Positions 9,589-19,282 of a DNA stretch of 64,000 bases are shown here, piece by piece. The notes under the pieces were generated by a model. It saw nothing but the letters and a program-made list of their open reading frames with translations, was not told where the DNA came from and did not search any database. Every line of letters starts with the position of its first letter. Positions within the stretch are counted from its first letter, which is position 1. Source of the stretch: Rhodospirillaceae bacterium (GTDB lineage Bacteria; Pseudomonadota; Alphaproteobacteria; UBA8366); contig PBKG01000006.1 in the NCBI GenBank assembly GCA_002722095.1, positions 96,702 through 160,701 on the forward strand. Direction: 5' to 3'. The position numbers and the translations under genes were made by a program.

Positions 9589-10851
9589 ATGTCCTCTAGC
9601 GACAAACCCACCGACAACAAGGCCAAAGCCTATGAGGCGGCCAAGAAGCTCTCGGGAGCAAAAGGCCTCAAAGCACGCCTGGCATTGGCGGGAAACGAAG
9701 ATACCAACCCGGAAATACTTTCCTTCCTAGCCACAGATCCCGATCCCGGCGTACGCCGGGAAGCCGCACGGAACGAAGCGACACCGGGCGCAACGGATTT
9801 AGTTCTCGCCGGAGATGCGGATGAAACCGTGCGCGTCGATCTTGCACGCAAGATCGCTCGCCTCACGCCGGAACTCTCGGCGGAGCAACGCGGCACACTC
9901 TATAATTTGACAGTCGAAATTCTTGAAGTCCTGGTGCGGGACCAGATCGTTCAAGTGCGCACAATCCTATCCGACGCGTTGAAAGACGTCGCGGAAGCGC
10001 CGCCTTCGATAATCCGCCAACTCGCCCTCGACCGGGAAATCGACGTCAGTGGTCCGGTACTGGAGTTCTCGCCGGTGTTGAACGACCAGGATTTGATCGA
10101 AATCATCAATAGTGCGCCGGTGCAAGGTGCTTTAGCCGCGATATCGCGCCGCAACGGGATCGAGACGCCTGTGACCGACGCTATCGCTGGTACAGGCGAT
10201 CGCCGAGCCATCGCGGAAATGTTGGCGAACCGTAGTGCACAGATTCGCGAACAAACGTTGGATGAAATTATCGATTCCGCCCCATCGGTCGAGATTTGGC
10301 ATGCACCGCTGGTACACCGACCGGGCCTGCCGGTCGGTGCCGCACGCAAAATCGCTGGGTTCATCGCCGATAATCTTTTGACCGAGCTTCGCGACCGACG
10401 CGATCTTAGTGCCGATGCCATCGCCGCCGTCGCTCAAGTAGTCGAAGATAAACTTGGCGATCAATCCGAGACGCCATCGCAAGAAAAGGACGACCCGTCC
10501 TTTGCAGCACGTCGAGTGCGGGCAATGATAGAGCGTGGCGACCTCAATGAGTCCGAGGTGTTCGACGCGTTACAGAATGGCGATCCAACTTTTACCATTG
10601 CCGCCCTCGCGATCCGAGCAGAGCTGCCTGAAGCCCTGGTGCATCACGCCCTGCGTCTTCGAAGCGCCAAAGGCATTGTCGCCATCGCTCACAAGGCCGG
10701 ATTCAGCATGCACCTCGCCACCGCCCTACAGCTACAACTGGCCGGCATTCCACCAAAGGCAATTCTTAAGCCTGACAGTGACGGCGGATTTCCGCTCGAT
10801 AATGAAAGCATGGAATGGCAATTGGAATTTCTTGCCGGTAGTCAGAGGTAA
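9589..10851 (+). CDS. DUF2336 domain-containing protein
   Basis: A 420-residue soluble, helical protein. The N-terminal third carries HEAT-like repeats (DPDPGVRREAARNEA, DADETVRVDLARKIA, DQIVQVRTILSDALKDV). The rest matches the layout of the alphaproteobacterial DUF2336 family, whose function is not established. It lies 23 bp behind the diguanylate cyclase gene and is probably co-transcribed with it, so a partner or output role in c-di-GMP signalling is a reasonable inference, though nothing in the sequence proves it. It converges on argB. Confidence 0.82.
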   Translation: MSSSDKPTDNKAKAYEAAKKLSGAKGLKARLALAGNEDTNPEILSFLATDPDPGVRREAARNEATPGATDLVLAGDADETVRVDLARKIARLTPELSAEQRGTLYNLTVEILEVLVRDQIVQVRTILSDALKDVAEAPPSIIRQLALDREIDVSGPVLEFSPVLNDQDLIEIINSAPVQGALAAISRRNGIETPVTDAIAGTGDRRAIAEMLANRSAQIREQTLDEIIDSAPSVEIWHAPLVHRPGLPVGAARKIAGFIADNLLTELRDRRDLSADAIAAVAQVVEDKLGDQSETPSQEKDDPSFAARRVRAMIERGDLNESEVFDALQNGDPTFTIAALAIRAELPEALVHHALRLRSAKGIVAIAHKAGFSMHLATALQLQLAGIPPKAILKPDSDGGFPLDNESMEWQLEFLAGSQR

Positions 10852-10861
10852 ACGAGAGGGA

Positions 10862-11764
10862 TTAAGCGCGTATCAGCGTGCCCGAACCATGCTCGGTAAA
10901 GATTTCGAGCAGCACCCCATGGGGTACGCGCCCGTCGATGATGACAGCACCTTCGGCACCATCCTCAATCGCCTGAATGCAGGTTTCGAGTTTCGGAATC
11001 ATCCCTCCGGAAATGGTACCGTCCTTCATTAACGACCGTGCTTCATCAAGGGTGAGTTCCGAAATTAGCTTTCCACTCTTGTCCAGTACGCCTTCGACAT
11101 CGGTCAGCAAAAGGAGCCGGGTTGCATCGACCCCGGCGGCCACCGCGCCTGCAACCGTATCGGCGTTTATGTTAAAGGTTTGGCCCTCTCCGTCGGAGCC
11201 GAGCGGCGCAATCACCGGGATAATCTCGGTCTCCTGCAGGGCATCGAGAATATAGGGATCGATTACAGTCGGCTCACCGACGAAACCGAGGTCGACCACT
11301 TTCTCGATGTTGGAATCCGGATCGATCGTTGTGCGGCTGGCCTTTTCGACCGTGATCAAGCCACCGTCCTTACCGGAAATACCGATCGCGGTGCCCCCGG
11401 CACTATTGATGTCGGCGACGATCTGCTTGTTGATCTGACCCGACAGGACCATTTCGACGATCTCCACCGTCGCTGCATCGGTTACTCGTAGCCCGTCGAT
11501 GAATTCGCTTTTGATTTTCAGGCGTTCGAGCATGGCGCCAATCTGCGGGCCGCCACCATGCACCACGACCGGATAGATTCCGACCTGCTGCAACAGTACG
11601 ATGTCATGGGCGAACCCGGCGGCGAGTTTTGCGTCGCCCATCGCGTGACCGCCGTATTTGATGACGAAAGTCTTGCCCGCATAGCGGCGCATATAAGGCA
11701 GTGCTTCGGTCAGAATCCCTGCCTTTTCAAGCCATTCGGCGCGCCGTTTCGCTTTGTCCGCCAT
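10862..11764 (-). CDS. argB: Acetylglutamate kinase
   Basis: Phosphorylates N-acetyl-L-glutamate in arginine synthesis. The amino-acid-kinase fold motifs are present: [12 protein letters not shown] near the N-terminus, [10 protein letters not shown], the [19 protein letters not shown] segment and [10 protein letters not shown], with a C-terminal [19 protein letters not shown]. At 300 residues it is full length. The N-terminal helix before the kinase core ([15 protein letters not shown]) resembles arginine-inhibited ArgB enzymes, so feedback control by arginine is plausible. It follows engB by 36 bp on the same strand. Confidence 0.96.
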   Translation of the reverse strand: MADKAKRRAEWLEKAGILTEALPYMRRYAGKTFVIKYGGHAMGDAKLAAGFAHDIVLLQQVGIYPVVVHGGGPQIGAMLERLKIKSEFIDGLRVTDAATVEIVEMVLSGQINKQIVADINSAGGTAIGISGKDGGLITVEKASRTTIDPDSNIEKVVDLGFVGEPTVIDPYILDALQETEIIPVIAPLGSDGEGQTFNINADTVAGAVAAGVDATRLLLLTDVEGVLDKSGKLISELTLDEARSLMKDGTISGGMIPKLETCIQAIEDGAEGAVIIDGRVPHGVLLEIFTEHGSGTLIRA

Positions 11765-11800
11765 CTCGAAAATCCATATCCAGCAATGAGGCGGCGGACT

Positions 11801-12469
11801 TTACCCTAAAGGCGTGGCTGGGGCTAGATCAGCTAAATCAGCCAAGTCGGCGCGCAATTGCTCGATTCCCGTCCCTTTTTGCGCGCTCGTGAGATGGACC
11901 TGGGGCATCGCCGCCGGATGGTTTTTCAATTCGTTCTCGATATCCGCATGGAGTGCTTGTTGCGCGTCGGCTTTGACCTTGTCCGTCTTTGTGAGCACGA
12001 TCTGATAGACAACGGCCGCCTGATCGAGTTCGCGCATCAGAGTTCGATCGCTATTCTTCAAACCGTGCCGGCCGTCCACAAGGACGCAGAGACGGCGCAA
12101 ATTAGCTCTTCCCTTTAGATAGAGGTGGATGAGCTCGGTCCACTCGGCGATGGATGCCTTGGACGCTCGCGCATAGCCGTAACCCGGCAAATCGACCAGC
12201 ATCAATCGAGCCCCCAAATCGAAAAAATTGATCTGTTGCGTCCGCCCCGGGGTATTGGATGTACGCGCAAGGGACTTGCGCCCCGTAAGCGCGTTAATCA
12301 GGCTCGATTTTCCAACATTGGAGCGACCCGCGAAGGCGAGCTCGGGTAAATTCGGCGGCGGCAATTGATCCAACCGCGCCGCGCCGGTAACGAACTCGCA
12401 GCGTTGAGCGAATAGGTGGCGACCCGCCTCGATCTGGGCCGCGCCCGTTTGGTCGTCGGAGCCGTCCAT
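11801..12469 (-). CDS. engB: Ribosome biogenesis GTPase YihA/YsxC (EngB)
   Basis: A small GTPase needed for late large-subunit assembly in the bacteria where it was studied. The G motifs are all visible: G1 AFAGRSNVGKSSLINAL, G3 VDLPGYGYA, G4 LTKTDK, and a late TSAQKGTGIEQL region as G5. I start it at the ATG at 12469 (MDGSDDQ), giving 222 residues and leaving 20 bp to the yidC stop; the longer frame would run into yidC. It belongs to the rpmH-rnpA-yidD-yidC-engB-argB series. Confidence 0.95.
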   Translation of the reverse strand: MDGSDDQTGAAQIEAGRHLFAQRCEFVTGAARLDQLPPPNLPELAFAGRSNVGKSSLINALTGRKSLARTSNTPGRTQQINFFDLGARLMLVDLPGYGYARASKASIAEWTELIHLYLKGRANLRRLCVLVDGRHGLKNSDRTLMRELDQAAVVYQIVLTKTDKVKADAQQALHADIENELKNHPAAMPQVHLTSAQKGTGIEQLRADLADLADLAPATPLG

Positions 12470-12489
12470 CGTCGCTTTTGCAGCATCCC

Positions 12490-14310
12490 TTATTTGATGC
12501 TGACACCCATGCGTTTCATGATCACCCATTGCTGGGCGATCGAAAGAATATTGTTCCAAGCCCAATAAATCACCAGACCCGCCGGGAACGGGGCCAAGAT
12601 AAAGGTGAAAATTATCGGCATGAACATGAATATCTTGGCCTGGATCGGGTCAGCCGGGGTCGGGTTCAGTTTTTGCTGCAGATACATGGTCGCGCCCATG
12701 ATGATCGGCCAAATACCGATATTTACGAAAACCAGCGCGTCAGGCACCTCCCAGGGAATTAACCCGAACAAGGTGAAAATACCGAGCGGGTCCGGTGCGG
12801 ACAGATCATGAATCCAGCCGAAGAACGGCGCCTGGCGCATTTCGATCGAAACGAACAGCACTTTATAAAGCGCGAAGAAGACGGGAATCTGAATCAATAT
12901 GGGGAAACAGCCCGCAGCCGGATTTACCTGCTCCTGCTTGTAAAGGTTCATCAGCTCCGTATTCATGCGCTGGCGATCTTCGCCAAACCGCTCCTTCAAC
13001 TCCTCCATCTTCGGCTGCAGTGCCTTCATCTTGCTCATTGCGCGATAGGATTTGTTGGCAAGCGGGAAGAAAATAATTTTGATGATCACGGTGAGGATCA
13101 GGATTGCGATGCCATAATTTCCGAACACACCGTTGAAGTAACTGAGAGCGGAGAAGAACGGCTTAGTGAAAAACCAGAACCAGCCGAAATCGATGGCGAG
13201 ATCGAATTTCTCGATCTTGAGATCATCCTTGTAGGCATCAAGCAGCGTCTTTTCCTTGGCGCCGGCGAAAAAATGGCTGGTGCTTTCGATCGTGCCACCG
13301 GGATTGACGGTGAGGGCCGGACTCAAATAGTCCGATTGATAGGCCTGGCTCGAGCCCCGCTTATGGCTGACGAAACTGGTTTTGACCTTTTGCTGCTGAT
13401 TGGGTATGAGGGCCGCAAGCCAATATTTGTCGGTGATGCCGAGCCAACCGCCAGTGGTTTCGAAGCGCTTCGGTCCGCCTTCATCAAATTCGTCGTAATC
13501 GACTTCCTGCAGGGCGCCTTTCAAAACGCCGATCATGCCTTCGTGCAAAATATAAAACCCGAGGACATCAGGTGTTCCGGTGCGGGAAATCAGCCCATAC
13601 GGTGCGAGCGATATCGAATTCTTGCTCGTATTTTTGACCCGCTGGACGATCCGAAACATGTAATTCTCATCCAGCGTGATCTCCCGTTCGAACAACAAGC
13701 CTTCGCCATTGTTCCAGCTCAACGTTACCGGACTGCCGGGAGCTAAAGTCGACCGATTTGCCTGCCAAATCGTTTTGCTGTTCGGCAGTTTGACGCCGTT
13801 TCCGAGCCAACCGAACTCGGCATAGTAGGGGCGCTCGGACCCGCTCGGCAGCAAAAGGACAATTTCCTCGCTCGTCGGATCCAATGTTTGGCGGTAGCCC
13901 TTGAGTATCAAATCGTCGATCCGAGCCCCGGTCAGCGATAGGGAGCCGGAAAGGCGCGATGACGAGATTTGAACGCGAGCACCCTTGCTGAGAGCCGTCG
14001 CGCGATCCATAGCGTCGGTTTTGGCTTCGACCGGCGCCGACTTCGGCATCACTTCGCTAACGTCGGAGCCCAGTTTGGGGCCCTGGTCATCGGTCTTGGG
14101 TTTCTGCTGTTGGGGAGCTTTACCTGGTGTTGCCGACGTCGTCGGCTGACCGGATTTAGAAACAGGCGCTTGTTGCCCAGCTTGCTGCTCGGTTTGCTGT
14201 TGCCCTTCCTTCGGCGCCTCGGGCGGCGGGAACAGGATGTTGAAACCGACGACGATGACCAACGAAACCGTAATCGCCAGCAGCATGTTTTTTTGTTGTT
14301 CGGGCAACAT
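12490..14310 (-). CDS. yidC: Membrane protein insertase YidC
   Basis: Inserts and folds inner-membrane proteins, alone or with SecYEG. It has an N-terminal membrane anchor (LAITVSLVIVVGFNILF, about residues 11-27) and a low-complexity Q/P/K-rich linker. A large periplasmic beta domain covers about residues 100-370. The conserved C-terminal insertase core holds five membrane segments and the signature pieces MSKMKALQPKMEELKERFG and NPAAGCFPILIQIPVFFALY. The 606-residue length is typical of Gram-negative YidC. yidD lies 29 bp upstream on the same strand. Confidence 0.97.
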   Translation of the reverse strand: MLPEQQKNMLLAITVSLVIVVGFNILFPPPEAPKEGQQQTEQQAGQQAPVSKSGQPTTSATPGKAPQQQKPKTDDQGPKLGSDVSEVMPKSAPVEAKTDAMDRATALSKGARVQISSSRLSGSLSLTGARIDDLILKGYRQTLDPTSEEIVLLLPSGSERPYYAEFGWLGNGVKLPNSKTIWQANRSTLAPGSPVTLSWNNGEGLLFEREITLDENYMFRIVQRVKNTSKNSISLAPYGLISRTGTPDVLGFYILHEGMIGVLKGALQEVDYDEFDEGGPKRFETTGGWLGITDKYWLAALIPNQQQKVKTSFVSHKRGSSQAYQSDYLSPALTVNPGGTIESTSHFFAGAKEKTLLDAYKDDLKIEKFDLAIDFGWFWFFTKPFFSALSYFNGVFGNYGIAILILTVIIKIIFFPLANKSYRAMSKMKALQPKMEELKERFGEDRQRMNTELMNLYKQEQVNPAAGCFPILIQIPVFFALYKVLFVSIEMRQAPFFGWIHDLSAPDPLGIFTLFGLIPWEVPDALVFVNIGIWPIIMGATMYLQQKLNPTPADPIQAKIFMFMPIIFTFILAPFPAGLVIYWAWNNILSIAQQWVIMKRMGVSIK

Positions 14311-14339
14311 CGAGTATTTCCAGACCTATTGGGGATGAC

Positions 14340-14579
14340 CTAGTGGACGTGCGGGGCCGGAGGGACCGGGTCGTGCCCCGAGCCACCCCAGGGGTTACAA
14401 CGCATAATGCGCCATGAACCGAGCCAAAAGCCTTTCAAGGGACCGTGCAATTCGATCGCTTCCATGGCGTAACACGAGCAGCTCGGATGAAACCTGCAGC
14501 CGGTACCCATTATGGGTGCGAGCGCGAGCTGATAGGCGCGAATGCAGCCTTGCATGCATTTGCCGATGAAACTCATCAT
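14340..14579 (-). CDS. yidD: Membrane protein insertion efficiency factor YidD
   Basis: A small (79-residue) membrane-associated protein that helps YidC-dependent insertion. The family core is clear: [20 protein letters not shown], followed by [19 protein letters not shown] and a C-terminal [18 protein letters not shown] use the first ATG of the doublet (14579), which overlaps the rnpA stop in an ATGA; the second, at 14576, is one codon later. The longer open frame upstream lies inside rnpA and is not needed. Confidence 0.94.
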   Translation of the reverse strand: MMSFIGKCMQGCIRAYQLALAPIMGTGCRFHPSCSCYAMEAIELHGPLKGFWLGSWRIMRCNPWGGSGHDPVPPAPHVH

Positions 14580-14956
14580 CCCTCCCGCGCCGGCGATTGG
14601 GCGCCGGCTTCGCGCCACAATTCCAATTTCTTCATCGCCGTTTCCAAATCTCGCAATAACGCGGGAAAGGACCGGCTTGAGGTAGCCCGCCGAGCAATGA
14701 CCACATAGTCGTGCCCGGCGGCAGCGTGTAGAGGCATAACCTCCCCGACCGCCGCACGCAAGCGCCGCTTGGCTCGGTTGCGAGCCACCGCATTACCTAC
14801 CTTGCGACTGGCGGTATATCCAACACGGACAGCTTCGCCATCTTCGGCGTTCCCACAAGCCTGTAACAATAATCCAGGGGTAACGTATTTGCGCCGAGCG
14901 GCGGCAACGCGAAGAAATTGCGCACGCCGTTTCAGCGGCTCGACGCCAGGCGGCAT
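14576..14956 (-). CDS. rnpA: Ribonuclease P protein component
   Basis: The protein subunit of RNase P, which matures tRNA 5' ends. The RNR signature is present as [22 protein letters not shown], preceded by a basic [17 protein letters not shown] helix. I start at the ATG at 14956 ([11 protein letters not shown]), which lies 4 bp after the rpmH stop, giving 126 residues; the longer frame would overlap rpmH. The short C-terminal extension after LWREAGAQ is of the kind often seen in alphaproteobacteria. Its stop overlaps yidD. Confidence 0.95.
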   Translation of the reverse strand: MPPGVEPLKRRAQFLRVAAARRKYVTPGLLLQACGNAEDGEAVRVGYTASRKVGNAVARNRAKRRLRAAVGEVMPLHAAAGHDYVVIARRATSSRSFPALLRDLETAMKKLELWREAGAQSPAREG

Positions 14957-14960
14957 AACC

Positions 14961-15095
14961 TTAAGCGGAAAGGGACTTACGGCCCTTTGCACGGCGCCGA
15001 GAAAGAACCTGACGGCCGGATTTCGTGGCCATGCGGGCGCGAAAACCGTGGCGGCGTTTGCGAACCAATCGGCTTGGCTGAAATGGACGTTTCAC
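14961..15095 (-). CDS. rpmH: 50S ribosomal protein L34 (GTG start)
   Basis: Translating the minus strand from the GTG at 15095 gives a 44-residue, strongly basic protein that opens [18 protein letters not shown] and ends [12 protein letters not shown]. This is L34 over its whole length. A GGAGG ribosome-binding site is at 15101-15105, 5 bp before the GTG, so the non-ATG start is well supported. It is the first gene of rpmH-rnpA-yidD-yidC-engB-argB. It is short and GTG-started, so automated callers could miss it. Confidence 0.97.
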   Translation of the reverse strand: MKRPFQPSRLVRKRRHGFRARMATKSGRQVLSRRRAKGRKSLSA

Positions 15096-15130
15096 GTGGG
15101 CCTCCGATAGCCGGATTCAAAGAGGCCCGC

Positions 15131-15159
15131 TCTATAAAAGCAATTGCAGGCGAAGTCAA
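15131..15159 (-). promoter_or_regulatory. Sigma-70-type promoter of the rpmH-rnpA-yidD-yidC unit
   Basis: On the minus strand TTGACT (15154-15159) is followed after exactly 17 bp by TATAGA (15131-15136). This is close to the TTGACA-N17-TATAAT consensus and sits 35 to 65 bp upstream of the rpmH GTG. A strong promoter is expected for a ribosomal protein operon. Confidence 0.7.
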
Positions 15160-15283
15160 CGATCTCGCACGCTCACGATGCGGTAACATCGCTTCACATA
15201 ATGGCTGGATGCGCTTCCCAAGGGATTACCCGCGTAGTACCAAACAATTCAATTCGTCACCCAAAGCAGTTCATAGGTGCCTC

Positions 15284-16039
15284 ATGGCAAAGGAAGTTCA
15301 GCCCGAAAGCGCACAGGAAAAACCCGGTTTTTCGCTTAAGCGCATGATCCCATTGATAATTTTAGCGATTGGTCTAGTTCTTTTCTTCGTCTTCGATCTC
15401 GACAAATACATTACCCAAGAGACGCTCCGCGATAACCGCGAATGGCTTCTCGGGAAGGTCGCCGATCACGCGGTACTGACCGCACTCGTTTTCATGGCGA
15501 TCTATGTGGTCGGTGTCGCATTCTCGCTCCCGATCGGCGCGGTTTTGACGATCACCGGCGGATTTATGTTCGGACAAATATTAGGCACGCTTTACGTGGT
15601 TTCCGCCGCGACAATAGGCGCGACCTGCCTATTTCTGGCTGCGAAGACCGCTCTCGGCGACGTATTGCGCGCCAAGGCTGGCCCCGCGATCAAATCGATG
15701 GAAGCGGGCTTCCGAGAGAACGAACTCAACTACTTACTGGTGCTTCGATTGATCCCGCTTTTCCCGTTCTTTGTCGTCAATCTGGTGCCGGCCTTTCTCG
15801 GCGTCAGCCTGCGCAATTATTTACTCGGCACCTTTTTCGGAATCATGCCGGGCTCCTTCGTCTATGTAACCGTTGGCGCGGGTATCGGTTCGATTTTCGA
15901 TAAGGGCAAAACGCTCGAACTCGGCAGTGTACTGACGACTGAAATTATCACAGCACTCGTCGGACTTGCGGTACTGGCCTTGCTGCCGGTGGCCTATAAG
16001 AAGATAAAAGGCCGCAAAGAGGCGGACGGTCAGTCATAA
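15284..16039 (+). CDS. TVP38/TMEM64 (VTT domain) membrane protein
   Basis: A 251-residue inner-membrane protein of the VTT/DedA-like superfamily. An N-terminal anchor (MIPLIILAIGLVLFFVF) is followed by the VTT core. The core shows the characteristic FSLPIGAVLTITGGFMFG, then the LRLIPLFPFFVVNLVPAFLGV segment, NYLLGTFFGIMPGSFVYVTVG, and a last helix ending in a lysine-rich tail. Some relatives take part in lipid scrambling or transport; the substrate here is unknown. I start at the ATG at 15284 (MAKEVQPES); the frame is open far upstream, but that part is opposite rpmH and rnpA. Confidence 0.85.
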   Translation: MAKEVQPESAQEKPGFSLKRMIPLIILAIGLVLFFVFDLDKYITQETLRDNREWLLGKVADHAVLTALVFMAIYVVGVAFSLPIGAVLTITGGFMFGQILGTLYVVSAATIGATCLFLAAKTALGDVLRAKAGPAIKSMEAGFRENELNYLLVLRLIPLFPFFVVNLVPAFLGVSLRNYLLGTFFGIMPGSFVYVTVGAGIGSIFDKGKTLELGSVLTTEIITALVGLAVLALLPVAYKKIKGRKEADGQS

Positions 16040-16097
16040 TTGGCGCGGTGGCCGGTTAGGCATTGCCTGGAAAGCACATGAAGGCAGGTAAAGATTG

Positions 16098-17450
16098 ATG
16101 AAAAGTCTTTCGTCACGCCTCCTTATACTGACCGTGATTTTCGTCATGCTGGCGGAAGTGCTGATTTTCGTGCCGTCCGTAGCTCGCTTCCGCGAGGCGT
16201 GGTTCAACGAAAAACTCGGCGCAGCCCATTTGGCGATTCTTACACTTGATGCCACACCCGACCGGCGCATCGGTGAGATGCTGCGTGACAAACTGTTGAA
16301 TCAGGTAGGCGCCTACGCGCTGTTTGTCCGCCGCAGCGGCGCGCGCCATTTCATCGCGACCGACATGCCGCCTCCGGTAATAAGTAGTTTCAACCTGGTC
16401 AACACCAACGCCATGGAACTTATCGCCGATGCATTTTTGGCGCTGATTGACAACGAGGAGCGGGTGATAAGCGTTGTCGGTCCGTCGCCAAATGACTCCA
16501 AAGTAATCATCGAAATCGTGTTGGACGAAGGTCCGTTACAGCAAGCCCTGAAAGGGTTCGCGTGGCGCATTTTCGGATTGTCGCTCGGCATTTCACTGTT
16601 TGCGGCGATCCTTGTTTATCTCAGCCTGCAATGGCTGCTGGTTCGACCGTTACGCCGCATTACTCAGACGATGACCGCCTTTCGCTCGGCCCCGGAGAAA
16701 GACGGAACCGTGATCGAACCTACCGCACGGCGCGACGAAATCGGTACTGCGGAACGCGAGTTGGCGGAAATGCAGCGAGGACTGCGTGCAGCGCTTCGGC
16801 AAAAGGCCAATCTCGCCGCATTGGGTTCGGCAGTCGCCAAGGTCAACCACGATTTGCGGGGAATTTTATCGACCGCACTCTTGATCTCCGATCAACTGGA
16901 GACCGCACAAGATCCTGAAATTCGGCGCGTCGCACCACGTTTAATGACCTCGATCGAACGTGCCATTGCGCTCTGCACGGACACACTCAATTTTGTCAGC
17001 GGTAAAAATGCGAATATCGACCGCCAGGTTTTCCCGTTAGCGCCACTAGCTCAGGAAATCGTTGAGACCGTCAGCATACCCGGCAATCCTAATGCAGCGA
17101 TCAGTCATCGGCTCGAAGAAGGTTTGGAGATAAATGGCGACCGCGAGCTTCTCTATCGCGCGATCGGCAATCTCGTGCGCAATGCAGGCGAAGCCGGCGC
17201 CGATGAGATCCGAATGGAGGCCAGCAATTCGCGTAAAAATATCACAATCGATGTTATCGACAACGGACCTGGCATTCCAAAACAAGCTCAGGAGAACCTT
17301 TTCCTGCCATTTGAAGGCTCGACTCGTGCCAGTGGTACCGGCCTAGGATTAGCGATCGCGAAAGAAGTGGCGCACCTGCATGAGGGTGAATTGACCCTAA
17401 TTCGTACAGATGCCGAGGGCACGGTTTTCCGCTTCGAGTTACCTTCATAG
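16098..17450 (+). CDS. Membrane-bound sensor histidine kinase (orphan)
   Basis: A 450-residue kinase with two membrane segments (about residues 8-30 and 155-180) enclosing a periplasmic sensor region. A HAMP-like linker (RPLRRITQTMTAFRSAPEKDG) comes next, then an H-box VNHDLRGILSTALLI with the phospho-acceptor His. The ATP-binding domain has an N-box NLVRNAGEAG, G1 DNGPGIP and G2 GTGLGLAIAKEVAHLHEG. The start is the ATG at 16098, directly after an in-frame TTG. No response regulator gene is adjacent, so its partner is encoded elsewhere. Confidence 0.92.
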   Translation: MKSLSSRLLILTVIFVMLAEVLIFVPSVARFREAWFNEKLGAAHLAILTLDATPDRRIGEMLRDKLLNQVGAYALFVRRSGARHFIATDMPPPVISSFNLVNTNAMELIADAFLALIDNEERVISVVGPSPNDSKVIIEIVLDEGPLQQALKGFAWRIFGLSLGISLFAAILVYLSLQWLLVRPLRRITQTMTAFRSAPEKDGTVIEPTARRDEIGTAERELAEMQRGLRAALRQKANLAALGSAVAKVNHDLRGILSTALLISDQLETAQDPEIRRVAPRLMTSIERAIALCTDTLNFVSGKNANIDRQVFPLAPLAQEIVETVSIPGNPNAAISHRLEEGLEINGDRELLYRAIGNLVRNAGEAGADEIRMEASNSRKNITIDVIDNGPGIPKQAQENLFLPFEGSTRASGTGLGLAIAKEVAHLHEGELTLIRTDAEGTVFRFELPS

Positions 17451-17573
17451 AGAAGTCAACTGCCGGAAACAAAGTTCCCTCTTGCTGCAATGCACCAATT
17501 GTGACATGACATCCGCCTTGATATTCACTGTATTGCCCGAATAGGCGAGTGGGCTTCGACCCGCGAACGAAAA

Positions 17574-18410
17574 ATGGCCAAATCAAAGCCTAAAAAACGC
17601 ATCACGGTACCGGAAATTCAGTCCCGAAAAGGCGCTGAACCGGTCGTGTGCCTTACCGCATATACCGCCCCGGTCGCGGAAATGCTCGATCCTTATGTGG
17701 ACCTTTTGTTGGTTGGAGATTCGGTTGCCATGGTCCTCTACGGCATGGACTCGACCATAGGCATTTCGCTGGACACCATGATTGGCCACGGCCGCGCAGT
17801 TGTTCGGGCTTCAAAGTCCGCCCTGGTTGCCGTCGACATGCCGTTTGGCAGCTATCAGGAAAGCAAGGAACAAGCCTTCCGCAGCGCAGCCCGCGTAATG
17901 TCCGAAACCGGCTGTCAGGCGATCAAGGTGGAAGGCGGCGCTGAGATGGCTGAAACGGTACGCTTCCTATCCGAACGTGGAGTCCCCGTTTTCGGACATG
18001 TGGGCCTGCGGCCCCAAAGCCTTCACACGGCCGGCGGATTTCGCAGCCATGGCAAGGACCACGATGAAGCAGCACAAATTCTCGAAGACGCTCAGGCCAT
18101 AGCCGAAGCCGGCGCTTTTGCAATTGTTATCGAAGGCACGGTCGAACCTGTTGCAGCCCGGGTCGCGGAAGACACACCGGTGCCGGTTATCGGCATCGGC
18201 GCTTCGCCACGCTGTGACGGCCAAATATTGGTGACGGAAGACTTGGTCGGGATGTTCAATAAATTCCGGCCTAAGTTCGTCAAACGCTACGCGGAGTTGG
18301 GCGAAGACATGGCCAAGGCGGTCGAATTTTTCGCCGAAGATGTGCGCCATCGCCGTTTTCCAAACGCAGAGCACTGTTTCCGCGCCGAGCCGCGTAAGGT
18401 TTCCGGCTGA
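17574..18410 (+). CDS. panB: 3-methyl-2-oxobutanoate hydroxymethyltransferase
   Basis: Adds a hydroxymethyl group to 2-oxoisovalerate to make ketopantoate, the first step of pantothenate synthesis. A TIM-barrel protein with the family pieces [61 protein letters not shown] and [13 protein letters not shown]. The 278 residues are the usual length. panC follows after 11 bp, so both pantoate-branch enzymes are co-transcribed. Confidence 0.96.
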   Translation: MAKSKPKKRITVPEIQSRKGAEPVVCLTAYTAPVAEMLDPYVDLLLVGDSVAMVLYGMDSTIGISLDTMIGHGRAVVRASKSALVAVDMPFGSYQESKEQAFRSAARVMSETGCQAIKVEGGAEMAETVRFLSERGVPVFGHVGLRPQSLHTAGGFRSHGKDHDEAAQILEDAQAIAEAGAFAIVIEGTVEPVAARVAEDTPVPVIGIGASPRCDGQILVTEDLVGMFNKFRPKFVKRYAELGEDMAKAVEFFAEDVRHRRFPNAEHCFRAEPRKVSG

Positions 18411-18421
18411 TTAGGCCGGCG

Positions 18422-19282
18422 ATGTCCGACCTCGCCCGCACTGCCGCCGAGCTTCGGAAACATACTGCCGACTGGCGAGCGCAATCATTAAAAATCGGAC
18501 TGGTGCCCACCATGGGTGCCCTGCATCAAGGCCACCTGTCATTGGTGGAGCGCGCGGCCGCGGAATGCGACCGAGTGATCGTGAGCATATTCCTTAATCC
18601 GAAACAGTTCTCAGCCAGCGAAGATCTCGATACATATCCCCACGATGAAAAACGAGACCTCGCCGCGTTGAAGCCTTTCGACGTGTCGTTGGTCTATGCG
18701 CCGAGTCTAGCGACTGTTTATCCTCAAGACTTCGCCACACAAGTAGAAGTTGGCGGCCTGACCGATTACATGTGCGGTATCGACCGGCCAAATTTTTTCT
18801 CTGGCGTCGCCACCGTCGTGACCAAACTCTTGATCCAATGTTTTCCAGATAAGGCCTATTTCGGCGAAAAAGATTTTCAGCAGCTATTGGTTATTCGCCG
18901 GCTTACTCAAGATTTGGATATTCCGAGCGCAATTATTGGCTGCCCGATCGTTCGCGAGACCGATGGACTAGCCCTTTCCTCTCGCAACGCTTACTTGTCG
19001 CCGGAAGAAAGACTGGTGGCTCCAGTCCTTTCGGAAACCTTACGCGAGGCCGCCAAAATGGCGGGTGGCGGCGAAGGTTGCCGGGAGGTCGAAGCATGGG
19101 CAACCGAAGAACTTAAGGCAAAGGGATTCGGGAAAGTCGATTATGTCGATATCCGCGACGCGGCGACGCTCGATTCTCTTTCCCATGTCGCCGATGCAAA
19201 GGGGCAAGCACGCATATTCGCCGCCGCAACCCTCGGCACCACGCGTTTGATCGACAATATGGAAATAAATACAGACTCCTAA
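18422..19282 (+). CDS. panC: Pantothenate synthetase
   Basis: Joins pantoate and beta-alanine with ATP. The nucleotidyltransferase HxGH-type motif is visible in VPTMGALHQGHLSLVERA. Further family pieces are VSIFLNPKQF, GVATVVTKLLIQCFPDKAYFGEKDFQQLLVI and the KMSKS-like LSSRNAYLSPEER. The length of 286 residues is normal. Its stop overlaps the convergent phosphoribosyltransferase gene by 4 bp. Confidence 0.96.
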   Translation: MSDLARTAAELRKHTADWRAQSLKIGLVPTMGALHQGHLSLVERAAAECDRVIVSIFLNPKQFSASEDLDTYPHDEKRDLAALKPFDVSLVYAPSLATVYPQDFATQVEVGGLTDYMCGIDRPNFFSGVATVVTKLLIQCFPDKAYFGEKDFQQLLVIRRLTQDLDIPSAIIGCPIVRETDGLALSSRNAYLSPEERLVAPVLSETLREAAKMAGGGEGCREVEAWATEELKAKGFGKVDYVDIRDAATLDSLSHVADAKGQARIFAAATLGTTRLIDNMEINTDS

